Part shown: piece after piece, positions 26,025 through 35,085 of the stretch | Position numbering within the stretch: position 1 is the first letter of the stretch | Layout: the number at the start of each line of letters is the position of its first letter | Source of the DNA: Polaromonas sp. 39-63-25 | Lineage (GTDB): Bacteria; Pseudomonadota; Gammaproteobacteria; Burkholderiales; Burkholderiaceae_C | Assembly (NCBI RefSeq): GCF_002278925.1 | Contig: NZ_NCJH01000001.1 | Location: 186,001 to 250,000, forward strand | Length of the DNA: 64,000 nucleotides | Direction: 5' to 3' | Notes under the pieces: generated by a model | What the model saw: only the letters and a program-made list of their open reading frames with translations | Told to the model about the DNA's origin: nothing | Database searches by the model: none | Position numbers and translations under genes: made by a program

Positions 26025-27617
26025 ATGGATCGCCGCACATTCTTGAATTCAAGCACCGTTTTGGGAACCTCGGCCCTGGCGCTGCCCCGCCTCGCCCGGG
26101 CGCAGACCGCCCCCGCCGTCATCACACGAGACGCCATGCGGCCCCAGATGGCTCATGGCATTCAAAGCGGCGATCCCAAGTCCGACGGCGCCATCATCTG
26201 GACCCGTAGCGACCGGCCTGCGCGCCTTTGGCTGGAGTGGGCAACGACCGCCAGTTTTGCCAACGCCACGCGGGTGCGTGGGCCCTACCTGATGGGCGAC
26301 ACCGACTTCACCGGTCGTGTGGACCTGGCGGGCCTGCCAGCCGGCCAGGAAATTTTTTACCGGGTGGTGCTGCAGGACCTGCACAACGAGCGTGTGCTGT
26401 CTGAACCCATGGCCGGCCACCTGCGCCTGCCCGCCGGCGCAGGAGCCAAGGCTGCGCGCGACGTGCGTTTTACCTGGAGCGGCGACACGGCGGGGCAAGG
26501 CTGGGGCATCAACGAGGCCTGGGGCGGCATGAAAATCTACGAGCAGATGCGCAAGGTCAGCCCTGACTTTTTCCTGCATTGCGGCGACACGATTTACGCC
26601 GATGGCCCGATCCAGGCCCAGGTCAAACTCGCTGACGGCTCCCTGTGGAACAACGTGGTCACCGAAGAGGTCAGCAAGGTGGCAGAAACACTCAATGAGT
26701 ACCGTGGCCGCTATCGCTACAACCTGATGGACGCCAATGTGCGCCGCATGGCGGCGGAAGTGCCGCAGATCTGGCAATGGGACGACCACGAGGTGGTCAA
26801 CAACTGGTCGGACTCCAAAGACCTCGCTGCCGACAAGCGTTACACCGAAAAGAACGTGCCCCTGCTGGTGGCGCGCGCCACCAAAGCCTTTCATGAATTT
26901 GCGCCCCTGCGCCGCACCGCCGACGTGGAAAGCGAGCGTGTGTACCGTCATCTGCCGCAGGGCCCCCTACTGGACATGTTTGTGGTCGACATGCGCAGCT
27001 ACCGTGGCCCCAACACCCACAATCTGCAGACCAGCGAGACCGAAGAAAGCGCCTTCATGGGCCGCCCCCAGATTGCCTGGCTGCTGGACGGCCTCAAGCG
27101 TTCGAAGTCAGTCTGGAAAGTGATTGCCGCCGACATGCCCATCAGCCTGCATGTGGCTGATGGCAAAGACGCCGACGGGCGCGCCCGCTGGGAAGCCGGT
27201 GCCAACGGCGACGACGGTGCCCCCATGGGCCGCGAAGTTGAAATTGCGCGCCTGCTGAGGGAGATCAAACGCGCCGGCATCAAGAATGTGGTGTGGCTGA
27301 CTGCCGATGTGCACTACACCGCCGCGCATTATTTTGATCCGGCCAAGGCCAGGATCAATGACTTCTCGCCGTTTTGGGAATTTGTGTCGGGGCCGCTCAA
27401 CGCCGGTGGTTTCGGGCCCAACAAAACCGACGCGACCTTTGGCATGCAGGTGATGTACCAGAAAGCCCCGAACGAAGTGAATGCACCACCCACCAACGGC
27501 ATGCAGTTTTTTGGTCAGGTGGACATCGACGCCAAAACCCGAGCCATGACAGTCACATTGAAAGATCTGGCCGGCGCGTCGCTCTACACCAAGACACTGG
27601 CACCGCAGCGAAGCTGA
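26025..27617 (+). CDS. phoD: Tat-exported alkaline phosphatase D (PhoD family)
   Basis: A 530-residue phosphodiesterase/phosphomonoesterase of the PhoD family, acting in the periplasm or outside the cell. The start at 26025 has CTGGAGA 9 bp upstream and yields a twin-arginine signal MDRRTFLNSS..ALALPRLARA; a longer frame begins upstream without this logic. Metal-binding motifs are visible in FTWSGDTAGQGWG, FFLHCGDTIYADGP, WQWDDHEVVNNW and WLTADVHYTAAHYF. PhoD enzymes use calcium/iron and release phosphate under starvation. It stands alone, divergent from the channel gene. Confidence 0.93.
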   Translation: MDRRTFLNSSTVLGTSALALPRLARAQTAPAVITRDAMRPQMAHGIQSGDPKSDGAIIWTRSDRPARLWLEWATTASFANATRVRGPYLMGDTDFTGRVDLAGLPAGQEIFYRVVLQDLHNERVLSEPMAGHLRLPAGAGAKAARDVRFTWSGDTAGQGWGINEAWGGMKIYEQMRKVSPDFFLHCGDTIYADGPIQAQVKLADGSLWNNVVTEEVSKVAETLNEYRGRYRYNLMDANVRRMAAEVPQIWQWDDHEVVNNWSDSKDLAADKRYTEKNVPLLVARATKAFHEFAPLRRTADVESERVYRHLPQGPLLDMFVVDMRSYRGPNTHNLQTSETEESAFMGRPQIAWLLDGLKRSKSVWKVIAADMPISLHVADGKDADGRARWEAGANGDDGAPMGREVEIARLLREIKRAGIKNVVWLTADVHYTAAHYFDPAKARINDFSPFWEFVSGPLNAGGFGPNKTDATFGMQVMYQKAPNEVNAPPTNGMQFFGQVDIDAKTRAMTVTLKDLAGASLYTKTLAPQRS

Positions 27618-27618
27618 A

Positions 27619-27644
27619 GCAGACCGGCCAAAGCGCCGGTCTGC
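27619..27644 (+). terminator. Hairpin downstream of phoD
   Basis: GCAGACCGGC pairs perfectly with GCCGGTCTGC around a 6-base loop, beginning 2 bp after the phoD stop. No T-tract follows, so it may stabilise the 3' end or work as a weak terminator. Confidence 0.6.
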
Positions 27645-27659
27645 GCCGCACGCCCAGTT

Positions 27660-27870
27660 CATGGAGGTCACCAATCCCGCTGCAACAGCCGCCAGCGGCC
27701 GGTACTCCAGTTCGGGCGCCGGCGGCAGGCCGGTGACCTTCAGGATTCCTTTCTGGCCGAGCGTTTCGTGCTCGACCAGCGCGGCGAGCTGCAGGCGGCG
27801 CTGGGTCAGCAGGCGCCTGGCCTCGGCGTGGCAGTCGTTGATGATGCGATGAACCTCGCTCTGTCAGAAC
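27660..27870 (-). pseudogene. Remnant of an FtsH-like metalloprotease gene (C-terminal fragment)
   Basis: Read on the minus strand, the sequence encodes SEVHRIINDCHAEARRLLTQ, then a leucine-rich helix and LVEHETLGQKGILKVTG. This matches the last ~60 residues of FtsH-type AAA proteases (pattern eevrrIIneayaeAr.LL...a..LlekEtL). Immediately upstream the frame meets a stop, no AAA or protease domain is present, and the frame runs on antisense into phoD without its own stop. It is therefore a decayed fragment. The call rests on motif memory, not on a search. Confidence 0.55.
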
Positions 27871-28166
27871 TGACAGGTTCGTTGTCAGGGCGCTACAAAA
27901 TAAATCACATTAATGATGAAAGTCCCAAGCACAAGTTTCGACGGGGTAGCAATCTTGTTATCGCGCACTGGAAAAGCCGCATGTCACAAATGGCGGGTTG
28001 AACCTTGCAGGCATGCCCCCAATTACGTGTTGTCGGTCTGAACGCCGAAACATAGTAAAAGCACTTTTTTCTTGAAGCTGCTGTTGATTTCCTTCTCGCA
28101 CTCAACTCGTGTAGGACGAAGGAGCAAGTCGCCAACAAGAGGCCCTGCGGAAGGCAAACTGTCACG

Positions 28167-29075
28167 ATGACTCAAGCACACAAAAAATCCATTTCCCGCC
28201 AAGCCGCCGCAGGCCTGATGGCTGCCACTGCCCTTGCCGGCAGCGCCATGGCTACGTCGAGCGACTCGGGCGCCGCGGCGCTGCAGGCCAAATACACCGC
28301 CCTCGCCCCCCAACTGGCGCGCAACGAGTTTCAAAGGCCGCTGGTCATCGAATCCACCGAAGCCGCCAATGCCGTGAGCGGCAATGCCTATGCGGTCATC
28401 AACTACCCGTTTTCAGCGGTCACCACGGCTTTCAAAAGCCCCGACAACTGGTGCGATGTGCTGATGCTGCACCTCAACACCAAGTTCTGCCGCACCACCG
28501 GCGGCAACGGCAGCCCCACGGGACTGGAAGTCAGCATCGGCAAGAAGGGCCCGCAGGAAGTCAAGGACGCCTACACCCTGGCCTTTGACTTCAAGCTGGA
28601 CAGCGCCACGCCGGACTACATGGCGGCGCAGCTCAACGCAGACAAAGGCCCGCTGGGGACCAACAACTACCGCATCAACCTGCGGGTGGTGCCGCTTGCC
28701 GCCGGCAAGACCTTCATGCACCTGCAATATTCCTATGGTTACGGCATGGCCGGACGCATGGCCATGCAGGGCTATCTGGCCACGGTCGGCAGCGGCAAAA
28801 CCGGGTTCACCCTGGTGAACAACCCGGCCGGTGGGGAAAAAACCTATGTGGATGGCATGCGCGGTGCGGTGGAGCGCAACACCATGCGCTACTACCTGGC
28901 GATTGACGCGTACATGGCGTCACTGGCGGCGCCGCCTGCCGAGCAACTTGAAAAACGCCTGCAGCAATGGTTTGACGCCACGGAACGTTATCCGCGCCAG
29001 TTGCATGAAGTCGAGCGCACGGCTTACCTCACGATGAAGCGCAACGAACACCGGCGTCAGCAGGCGGCCGAATAA
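28167..29075 (+). CDS. Exported protein of unknown function
   Basis: A 302-residue protein with an N-terminal signal peptide (residues 1-29, ending SAMA). The mature part has two cysteines (NWCDVLMLHLNTKFC, about 92-106) that could form a disulphide and a C-terminal helical region rich in Glu, Gln and Arg. I do not recognise a domain. A TGTAGGAC octamer lies 50 bp upstream of the start. Location in the periplasm or outer membrane is inferred from the signal peptide. Confidence 0.75.
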   Translation: MTQAHKKSISRQAAAGLMAATALAGSAMATSSDSGAAALQAKYTALAPQLARNEFQRPLVIESTEAANAVSGNAYAVINYPFSAVTTAFKSPDNWCDVLMLHLNTKFCRTTGGNGSPTGLEVSIGKKGPQEVKDAYTLAFDFKLDSATPDYMAAQLNADKGPLGTNNYRINLRVVPLAAGKTFMHLQYSYGYGMAGRMAMQGYLATVGSGKTGFTLVNNPAGGEKTYVDGMRGAVERNTMRYYLAIDAYMASLAAPPAEQLEKRLQQWFDATERYPRQLHEVERTAYLTMKRNEHRRQQAAE

Positions 29076-29157
29076 ATCCGGCAGGTTCGACTCTGGCAGC
29101 TGCAGGGCCAGACGTCAGCGGGGGCACCGTTGCGGCGCCCCACCCTTCCTGTACTTT

Positions 29158-29451
29158 TTACTTGCGCAACAGCTGGCGCGCAGCGGCCATGTCGCGGTCG
29201 TAAAGCGCCTTGGCCTCGCGCCGGCAGGCTGTGCGTTCGGCGGCAGCCATCTTGCTGCATTCCTCGAGGTAAAGCTTGTAGCCACCACCGGCTTCATTGA
29301 TGGCGGTGCGGTATTTCTGCTGCGGCGTGCTGTCGGCGACGGCGCCGCGTTCGAGCAGCCGTTCCTCCATGGCCACAGGCTGGGCCAGAACGGCGGAGCC
29401 ACTGACAAGCAGCAGGGCTGAAACAACAAAAGCGGAGAGTTTTCTGGTCAT
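29158..29451 (-). CDS. Small exported protein of unknown function
   Basis: A 97-residue protein with a signal peptide (1-23, cleavage after VLA). The mature part is charged and helical, with two cysteines (LEECSKMAAAERTACRRE) spaced for a disulphide. I do not recognise a family. It is convergent with the preceding gene; a G+C-rich hairpin lies between them at 29121-29141. Confidence 0.7.
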   Translation of the reverse strand: MTRKLSAFVVSALLLVSGSAVLAQPVAMEERLLERGAVADSTPQQKYRTAINEAGGGYKLYLEECSKMAAAERTACRREAKALYDRDMAAARQLLRK

Positions 29452-29510
29452 GGTGCGTCCTTGAATGACTGAATAAATGAATAGATGGCGAGGCTGACAG
29501 GGCTGGCGTT

Positions 29511-29717
29511 TTATTTCCGGCCCGAACTGTTGGGCGTGTGCTGGTGATCCAGCGGCGGCTTGTCGGGCATGTTGGTCGATTCAATGCGTGCCTTCACGCT
29601 GGCCGGGCTGTTGGCGGCTTTTTCGGCCAGGGCCTGCTGACTGCCACTGGCTGGCTGGGGCCCCTTGGGGGTGTTTTGCGTCGGCTTGTGGCCGGACAGG
29701 GCGGGATGATGGTTCAT
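29511..29717 (-). CDS. Small hydrophilic protein
   Basis: A 68-residue, disordered-looking protein rich in Pro, Ser, Lys and His, without membrane segment. A strong ribosome-binding site AGGAG lies 8 bp before the ATG, which supports translation. No family is recognised. It precedes the 97-residue gene by 59 bp on the same strand and may be co-transcribed. Confidence 0.6.
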   Translation of the reverse strand: MNHHPALSGHKPTQNTPKGPQPASGSQQALAEKAANSPASVKARIESTNMPDKPPLDHQHTPNSSGRK

Positions 29718-29918
29718 GACTGCTCTCCTTTGTTGCCCGCTGGCTGGCAGCGGTATTGAGGTTCCTTGCCCAGCCTACTGCCGGGTGACGCGCAAGCCCG
29801 TCAGCGCGAAGGTCCGCTGCCTGTAGGACAGTCGGACCCTTCTGCCGGTCTTCAGGGCGTAAAGAGAAAAGGCCGCCCGCCCTGCCCGCCTGGGTCAAGG
29901 CGATGCGCCGCCCGTAGA

Positions 29919-30380
29919 TCAAGGGCGGGCGGTCATTTGCCCGCGAATTTCACCACCCGGAAACCTGGCGGTGTGGATGTTGGCGTACCACTTGCCAGCC
30001 ATCAGGTCGGCAACCTGGGCCGGTGTCAGCGTGGCCTGGCCGGACATCGGGCTGGTGATGGGGCCGGTGAAAGGCAGGGCCGCGCCTGCATTGGCGCCCA
30101 CTGCGGCCGGGCCGTGAAAGTGGCCTGCGGTTGCAGGGCCGCTCAAACCCGTGTAGCTCAGTTGCCAGCGCAACAGCTTGGTGTCCTTGTTCAACACCGC
30201 ATCCACCTGGCCGCTGGCGTTGGAGGCCACCGGCGGCACCTCGTTGGCGCCGCGCAGTTGCGTCGTGAATGCAAGCAGGTTGGACTGCGACGACGGCATC
30301 ATGCTGCAACCGGAAACCAGAACCACCGCGGCTGTGGCCGCGAGGGTGGAACGAAATGCGCGGCGACGGGGAATCATCAT
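29919..30380 (-). CDS. CHRD-domain lipoprotein
   Basis: A 153-residue lipoprotein. The signal peptide ends in the lipobox VLVSGC (cysteine about residue 25). The CHRD domain follows, with FTTQLRGANEVPPV, LSYTGLSGPATAGHFHGPA and WYANIHTARFPGGEIRGQM, the typical His-Phe-His-Gly and PGGEIRG motifs. CHRD domains occur in animal chordin and many bacterial exported proteins; their bacterial role is not known. A TGTAGGAC octamer lies 58 bp upstream of its start. Confidence 0.88.
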   Translation of the reverse strand: MMIPRRRAFRSTLAATAAVVLVSGCSMMPSSQSNLLAFTTQLRGANEVPPVASNASGQVDAVLNKDTKLLRWQLSYTGLSGPATAGHFHGPAAVGANAGAALPFTGPITSPMSGQATLTPAQVADLMAGKWYANIHTARFPGGEIRGQMTARP

Positions 30381-30437
30381 GCTTGTCTCCAGTGGAAGGA
30401 CGAAATTTCCATCTTAGGACTGGGCGGCAGAGGGCGC

Positions 30438-30445
30438 TGTAGGAC
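30438..30445. promoter_or_regulatory. TGTAGGAC octamer upstream of CHRD gene
   Basis: One of four exact copies I found between 28.1 and 34.5 kb (others at 28110, 29822 and 34399), with near matches at 30607 and 36886. Each lies 50-175 bp upstream of a start codon of an envelope or repair gene. It may be part of a promoter or operator. Confidence 0.4.
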
Positions 30446-30521
30446 GCCGGCTTGATCCAAACCGCGGGCCAGGTGTCGCCTTTGCACGATCATTTTCTGA
30501 AACGATGAACAAAAAAGCGCC

Positions 30522-30566
30522 CCAGCCCAACAGGTACGAGCGCAGATAGCTATAAATTCCATAGCA
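30522..30566 (+). repeat. Dispersed ~45-bp palindromic element
   Basis: CCAGCCC at the left end and GCTAT-N7-ATAGC at the right end. It lies upstream of both the CHRD gene and ku. Confidence 0.8.
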
Positions 30567-30760
30567 CATCAGGCACATCCACCGACCGCTGCGGGCCTGC
30601 GCCGTCGTCCTACGGCAGCAACGGACGGCTGCCGACAGCGCCCTGCCGCCCCTGCGGATTAAGGTCAGACACTGGGTCACCCGCGTAATGGAGAGTTCAG
30701 CATGGCAAGCAGGCATCAGCACCTTCCGGGCAAGCCCGGCAGCAGCAGGAGGCGATAGCC

Positions 30761-31690
30761 ATGGCTTCACGCGCCTTGTGGAAAGGAGCCATCAGTTTTG
30801 GCCTGGTGCACATTCCGGTGTCACTGCATTCTGCGACCGCCGACAACGGGGTCGACTTCGACTGGCTGGACAAACGCAGCATGGACCCGGTGGGGTACAA
30901 ACGCATCAACAAGAAGACCGGGAAGGAGATCACCAAGGAACACATCGTCCGGGGCGTGCAGTACGAGGACGGCCAATACGTGGTGCTGAGCGACGAAGAG
31001 ATCTCGGCGGCCTTTCCCAGGACCACCCAGACGATAGAGATCGAGAGTTTTGTCGCCAACACCGACATCCCTTTTGTCTACCTGGAACGCCCCTACTACA
31101 TTGCGCCCATCAACAAGGGCAAAAAGGTCTACGCGCTGCTGCGCGACACCCTGCTCAAGACCGGCAGGGTCGGCATTGCCCGGGTGGTGATACAGACCAA
31201 GCAGCATCTGGCCGTGCTGGTGCCGTCCGGGCCCGGGCTGATTTTGAACCTGCTGCGCTGGGGCACTGATATCCGCGGCTGGGACGAGCTGGACTTGCCG
31301 CCAGAAGGCGCCAAGGCGGCCGGCCTGTCCGAGAAGGAGTTGTCCATGGCCCGGCAACTGGTTGACGACATGACCGACACCTGGAAGCCGGAGCAGTTCA
31401 AGGATTCGTTCACCGATGCCATCACGGCCCTGGTCCAGCAGAAGGTGAAGCAAGGCAAGGTCGAAACCGTCGAGCAACCGGAAGCTTCTGATGCATCAAC
31501 AGGCACTGGGGGCGCAAAAATCATCGACCTGACCGAGCTGCTGCAGCGCAGCCTGCATCACAAGGGCGGCACAGCCGGCAAGACCACGGCCAAAACACCG
31601 GCAAAAACATCGGCCAAACCCGCAAGCACCGCGCCGGCCCGCAAGCCGGCCGCCAAAACCGGCGCCGCGAGCCGGCGCCGCGCCGCCTGA
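30761..31690 (+). CDS. ku: Non-homologous end joining protein Ku
   Basis: Homodimeric DNA-end binding protein that recruits LigD to double-strand breaks. The 309 residues include the Ku core (about 1-255) with MASRALWKGAISFGLVHIPV, YVVLSDEEI, FVYLERPYYIAP and the beta-barrel, then a basic Lys/Ala/Pro tail (about 265-309) of the kind that binds DNA in some bacterial Ku proteins. The ATG follows AGGAGG. ligD begins 24 bp downstream, so the two form the classical two-gene repair operon. Confidence 0.97.
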   Translation: MASRALWKGAISFGLVHIPVSLHSATADNGVDFDWLDKRSMDPVGYKRINKKTGKEITKEHIVRGVQYEDGQYVVLSDEEISAAFPRTTQTIEIESFVANTDIPFVYLERPYYIAPINKGKKVYALLRDTLLKTGRVGIARVVIQTKQHLAVLVPSGPGLILNLLRWGTDIRGWDELDLPPEGAKAAGLSEKELSMARQLVDDMTDTWKPEQFKDSFTDAITALVQQKVKQGKVETVEQPEASDASTGTGGAKIIDLTELLQRSLHHKGGTAGKTTAKTPAKTSAKPASTAPARKPAAKTGAASRRRAA

Positions 31691-31714
31691 ACCCGAAGCC
31701 GGCCACACACATCC

Positions 31715-34354
31715 ATGGCTGCCGATGACCCACTCCAGGCCTACCGCGCCAAGCGCGACTTCAAACACACACCGGAGCCGGTCACAGGAGGCACACGCTC
31801 CCAGGCCCGCAGCTTCGTGGTCCAGAAACATGACGCGAGCCAGTTGCACTACGACTTCCGGCTTGAACTCGAAGGCACGCTGAAAAGCTGGGCCGTCCCC
31901 AAAGGTCCCAGCCTGGACCCCGGCGTCAAACGCATGGCGGTGCAGGTGGAAGACCATCCGCTCTCGTACGCCAGCTTCGAGGGCACTATTCCCGACAAAC
32001 AGTACGGCGCAGGCAATGTCATCGTCTGGGATCGCGGCACCTGGCTGCCTGCCGGCGACCCGGTCGCGGGGCTTCAGAACGGCAAACTCAAGTTCGAGTT
32101 GGAGGGCGAAAAACTCCGGGGTCACTGGTCACTGGTGCGCATGCATGGCAAAAGTGGGGAGCGCCAGCCGCCCTGGCTGCTGATCAAGGACAAGGACGAC
32201 GCGGCCCGGCCGGCCGCCGAGTACGACGTGTTGCAGGCACTGCCCGACAGCGTGATCACCGGCACGCCGCTGACGCCACGCAAAAGAGCGGCCGCCAAAA
32301 AGGCTGCAGCCAAAGCCGCCTCCACCGGCAGCGCTGCCGCCAGCAAAAAAACCTCCGCGAAACCCCGCCTGCCGCAGGGCGCCATCAAGGACGACCTGCC
32401 GCAAACGCTGGCCCCTGAGCTGGCGACGCTGGTCACCCAATTGCCGAGTGACAGCCAGGACTGGGTGTACGAGATCAAGTTCGACGGCTACCGCCTGCTG
32501 ACACGCGTGGAAGGCCCCTCCATCCGCTGCTTCACGCGCAACGGGCACGACTGGACCGCCAGGCTGCCGGCACTGGTGGAAGCCCTGTCTCGGCTGGGCC
32601 TGCGCTCCGGCTGGCTGGACGGTGAAATCGTGGTGCATGGCAAGAAGGGCGTGCCTGACTTCGGCGCGCTGCAAAACGCTTTTGACAGCGGCAGCACCGC
32701 GCAGATCGTCTATTACGTTTTCGACCTGCCGTTTTATGAAGGCTACGACCTGCGGCCGCTGCCGCTGCTCGAGCGGCGCAACATCCTGCGGGCGCTGGTG
32801 CAGGCGGCAGCGCCGGGCGCGATCCGTTTCAGCGAGACCTTTGAGGCCGGCACGCAGGACCTGCTCGACGCTGCACGCAGTCTGGGGCTGGAGGGTGTGA
32901 TCGGCAAACGGGCGTCATCGCCCTATGTGTCGCGCCGCTCGCCGAGCTGGATCAAGCTCAAGACACAGCTGCGCCAGGAGTTTGTGATTGGCGGCTACAC
33001 CGATCCCAAGGGCTCCCGCACCGGCCTGGGCGCCCTGATGCTGGGTGTGTATGACGACCAGGGCGCCCTGCGTTATGCAGGCAACGTGGGCACCGGGTTT
33101 GACGACAAAACCCTGCAAAAGCTGCAGGGCAAGCTGGCTGCGCTGGCGACGCCCCGCCCTGCTTTTGCCGGACTGCCCGCCTCGGTCAAGGGCCACTGGG
33201 TCCAACCGGTGCTGCTGGCCGAGGTCGTTTTTGCACAATGGACGCACACCGGGCGCATCCGCCACGCCGTGTTCCAGGGTCTGCGCACCGACAAGGACGC
33301 GCGCAAGGTTACCCGCGAGTCGGCGCAGCCCATTGAGGACCTCATGCCCACGAACAAAAAACCTGCGGCAGCGCCAGGCACCGCAGCCGCCAAAAACCGC
33401 AGCACAACCCGCCCGGCCGCGGACACCGGCACGCTGCGCGTCACCCATCCCGAACGCGTGGTGGACCCGGACACCGGTATGACCAAACTCGACCTGGTGC
33501 ACTACTACGCGCTGGTGGCACCGCTGATCCTGCCGCATTTGCGGGCCAGGCCGGTGGCGCTGGTGCGGGCGCCGGACGGTGTCCAGGGCGAGCTGTTCTT
33601 CCAGAAACACGCCGAGGCGACGGCCATCCCCGGCCTCAAGCTGCTGGACCCGGCGCTGGACCCCGGCCATGCGCCCTTGCTGGAAATCACCACGGCGAAG
33701 GTGCTGCTGGCCGCCTCCCAGCTCAATGTCATGGAGTTCCACACCTGGAATGCCACCACCCGGTCCATGACCAAACCCGATCGCATGACCTTTGACCTGG
33801 ACCCGGGTGAAGGTGTGTCGTGGGCGCAGATCCGCGAGGCGGCCCAACTGGTCCATGCGCTACTGAAGGAACTCGGCCTGCCGGCGTTTCTCAAGACCAG
33901 CGGCGGCAAGGGCCTGCATGTGGTGGTGCCGCTGAAACCGGCCTTCAGCTGGGACACGGTCAAGGATTTCTCGCAGGCCATCGTGCGGCATCTGTCCGCG
34001 GTGATCCCCGAGCGTTTTGTGGCCAAAAGCGGGCCGCGCAACCGCGTCGGGAAAATTTTCCCCGACTACCTGCGCAACGGTTTCGGCGCCACCACGGTCT
34101 GTGCCTGGTCGCTGCGGGCCCGGCCCGGACTCGGTGTGTCGGTACCGGTCGGCTGGGACGAGCTGGACAGCCTGAGCGGCCCGGCGCACTGGACGGCGGC
34201 CAACATCGCCGATCGTGTGGCCACCGGCAACTCGCCTTGGGAGGGCTACGAACAAGCCCGTTGCACCCTGCCCGCCGCCATGAAAGCGCTCGGCTTCAAG
34301 GCGGACAAACCGGTCGCATCACCGAAGCCCTCTCGGGCGCGGGCATCTGCCTAA
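31715..34354 (+). CDS. ligD: Multifunctional DNA ligase D
   Basis: An 879-residue end-joining enzyme with three domains in the order phosphoesterase, ligase, polymerase, as in Pseudomonas aeruginosa. The 3'-phosphoesterase (about 20-165) has FVVQKHDASQLHYDFRLE. A Lys/Ala-rich linker follows (about 185-220). The ligase carries the adenylation motif EIKFDG (K255) and VIGKRASSPYVSRRSPSW. The primase-polymerase (about 575-860) has the catalytic pair FDLDPGEG (D694, D696) and TSGGKGLHVVVPL. It works with Ku from the gene upstream. Confidence 0.97.
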   Translation: MAADDPLQAYRAKRDFKHTPEPVTGGTRSQARSFVVQKHDASQLHYDFRLELEGTLKSWAVPKGPSLDPGVKRMAVQVEDHPLSYASFEGTIPDKQYGAGNVIVWDRGTWLPAGDPVAGLQNGKLKFELEGEKLRGHWSLVRMHGKSGERQPPWLLIKDKDDAARPAAEYDVLQALPDSVITGTPLTPRKRAAAKKAAAKAASTGSAAASKKTSAKPRLPQGAIKDDLPQTLAPELATLVTQLPSDSQDWVYEIKFDGYRLLTRVEGPSIRCFTRNGHDWTARLPALVEALSRLGLRSGWLDGEIVVHGKKGVPDFGALQNAFDSGSTAQIVYYVFDLPFYEGYDLRPLPLLERRNILRALVQAAAPGAIRFSETFEAGTQDLLDAARSLGLEGVIGKRASSPYVSRRSPSWIKLKTQLRQEFVIGGYTDPKGSRTGLGALMLGVYDDQGALRYAGNVGTGFDDKTLQKLQGKLAALATPRPAFAGLPASVKGHWVQPVLLAEVVFAQWTHTGRIRHAVFQGLRTDKDARKVTRESAQPIEDLMPTNKKPAAAPGTAAAKNRSTTRPAADTGTLRVTHPERVVDPDTGMTKLDLVHYYALVAPLILPHLRARPVALVRAPDGVQGELFFQKHAEATAIPGLKLLDPALDPGHAPLLEITTAKVLLAASQLNVMEFHTWNATTRSMTKPDRMTFDLDPGEGVSWAQIREAAQLVHALLKELGLPAFLKTSGGKGLHVVVPLKPAFSWDTVKDFSQAIVRHLSAVIPERFVAKSGPRNRVGKIFPDYLRNGFGATTVCAWSLRARPGLGVSVPVGWDELDSLSGPAHWTAANIADRVATGNSPWEGYEQARCTLPAAMKALGFKADKPVASPKPSRARASA

Positions 34355-34571
34355 AAGCTGCAAAAACCGACAAGGGCCGACGAAGGCCGATGCCGCGGTG
34401 TAGGACCGCCTTGACAAGCTCACGCGCGCCTTCCTGACAGGCGCTTGGGTTGCAACCGGCTTCGCGCGCGACTGATCCCGGCGTATCTTCATGCCAAGTT
34501 CCGGCGGCTTGCAGCTTGCACTCTGCGCGGCCGGCGGTCTGGACACTCGATGATTTTTTCGGGAACACGCC

Positions 34572-34730
34572 ATGAAGCATTTTTTGACGGCACTGCCTGT
34601 ACTTTTTGCACTGACCCTGCTCACCGGGTGCCCGCAGTCGAAGGTGCCCGACAAACCCTCGCTGGTGCCCGAGCCCAAGGCGGCCCTGAACATCATGAAC
34701 ACCCCCCAGAGTTACTCCTTTGAAATCTGA
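34572..34730 (+). CDS. Very small lipoprotein
   Basis: A 52-residue protein. The signal peptide ends in the lipobox LLTGC (cysteine about residue 20), followed by a short proline-rich mature part of about 30 residues with no domain. TGTAGGAC lies about 170 bp upstream. The next gene overlaps its last 11 bases. Size and lipobox resemble entericidin-like or other small outer-membrane lipoproteins, without a clear match. Confidence 0.65.
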   Translation: MKHFLTALPVLFALTLLTGCPQSKVPDKPSLVPEPKAALNIMNTPQSYSFEI

Positions 34731-35073
34731 CACTCCTTCTGCGCCCTGCCATCCCTGGCGCCGATCTTTAGCCGGTGTGGCTTTGGCCGGCCTGGCCGCC
34801 CTGTTGTCCGCATGTGTGGCGCCGGGCTCCCAGCTGGAGTCACCGCCGCAGACCGTGCAGCTCGACGGTCATGCCTACCGGGTCGAGCAGATCACGGCCA
34901 GCACCTGGTCGGCGCAGGCGCCGCGCCACCTGCCTGATGGCCCCCAGAAAAAGGCCAACCTGGTCCGGGCCATTGAAAAGGCCTCGAGCTGCAAGGTGAC
35001 CGACAGCAGTTATGGCGCCGGGGGCGTCGCACTCAACGCCCAGGTGGACTGCGGCAGCAGGCTGAAGAACTAG
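34720..35073 (+). CDS. Lipoprotein of unknown function
   Basis: A 117-residue protein that can only start at a TTG (34720) overlapping the end of the previous gene, with no ATG before the signal peptide. The lipobox is LLSAC (cysteine about residue 32). The mature part has two cysteines (SSCKVTDSS and VDCGSR) and no recognised domain. Overlap with another small lipoprotein suggests translational coupling. Confidence 0.65.
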   Translation: MKSDTPSAPCHPWRRSLAGVALAGLAALLSACVAPGSQLESPPQTVQLDGHAYRVEQITASTWSAQAPRHLPDGPQKKANLVRAIEKASSCKVTDSSYGAGGVALNAQVDCGSRLKN

Positions 35074-35085
35074 ACAAATCACGCT

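Larger units (their letters stand above)
27618..28166. other. Intergenic region after phoD
   Basis: About 550 bp holding the phoD 3' hairpin, a minus-strand remnant of an FtsH-like gene (27660-27870) and an A+T-richer stretch from 27880 that must carry the promoter of the next gene. A TGTAGGAC octamer lies at 28110-28117. No intact gene is supported here. Confidence 0.6.
30381..30760. other. Divergent promoter region between CHRD gene and ku
   Basis: 380 bp holding a copy of the 45-bp element (30522-30566), TGTAGGAC at 30438-30445, and GTCCTACG at 30607-30614. A strong AGGAGG lies 7 bp before the ku ATG. Nothing in it looks coding. Confidence 0.6.
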
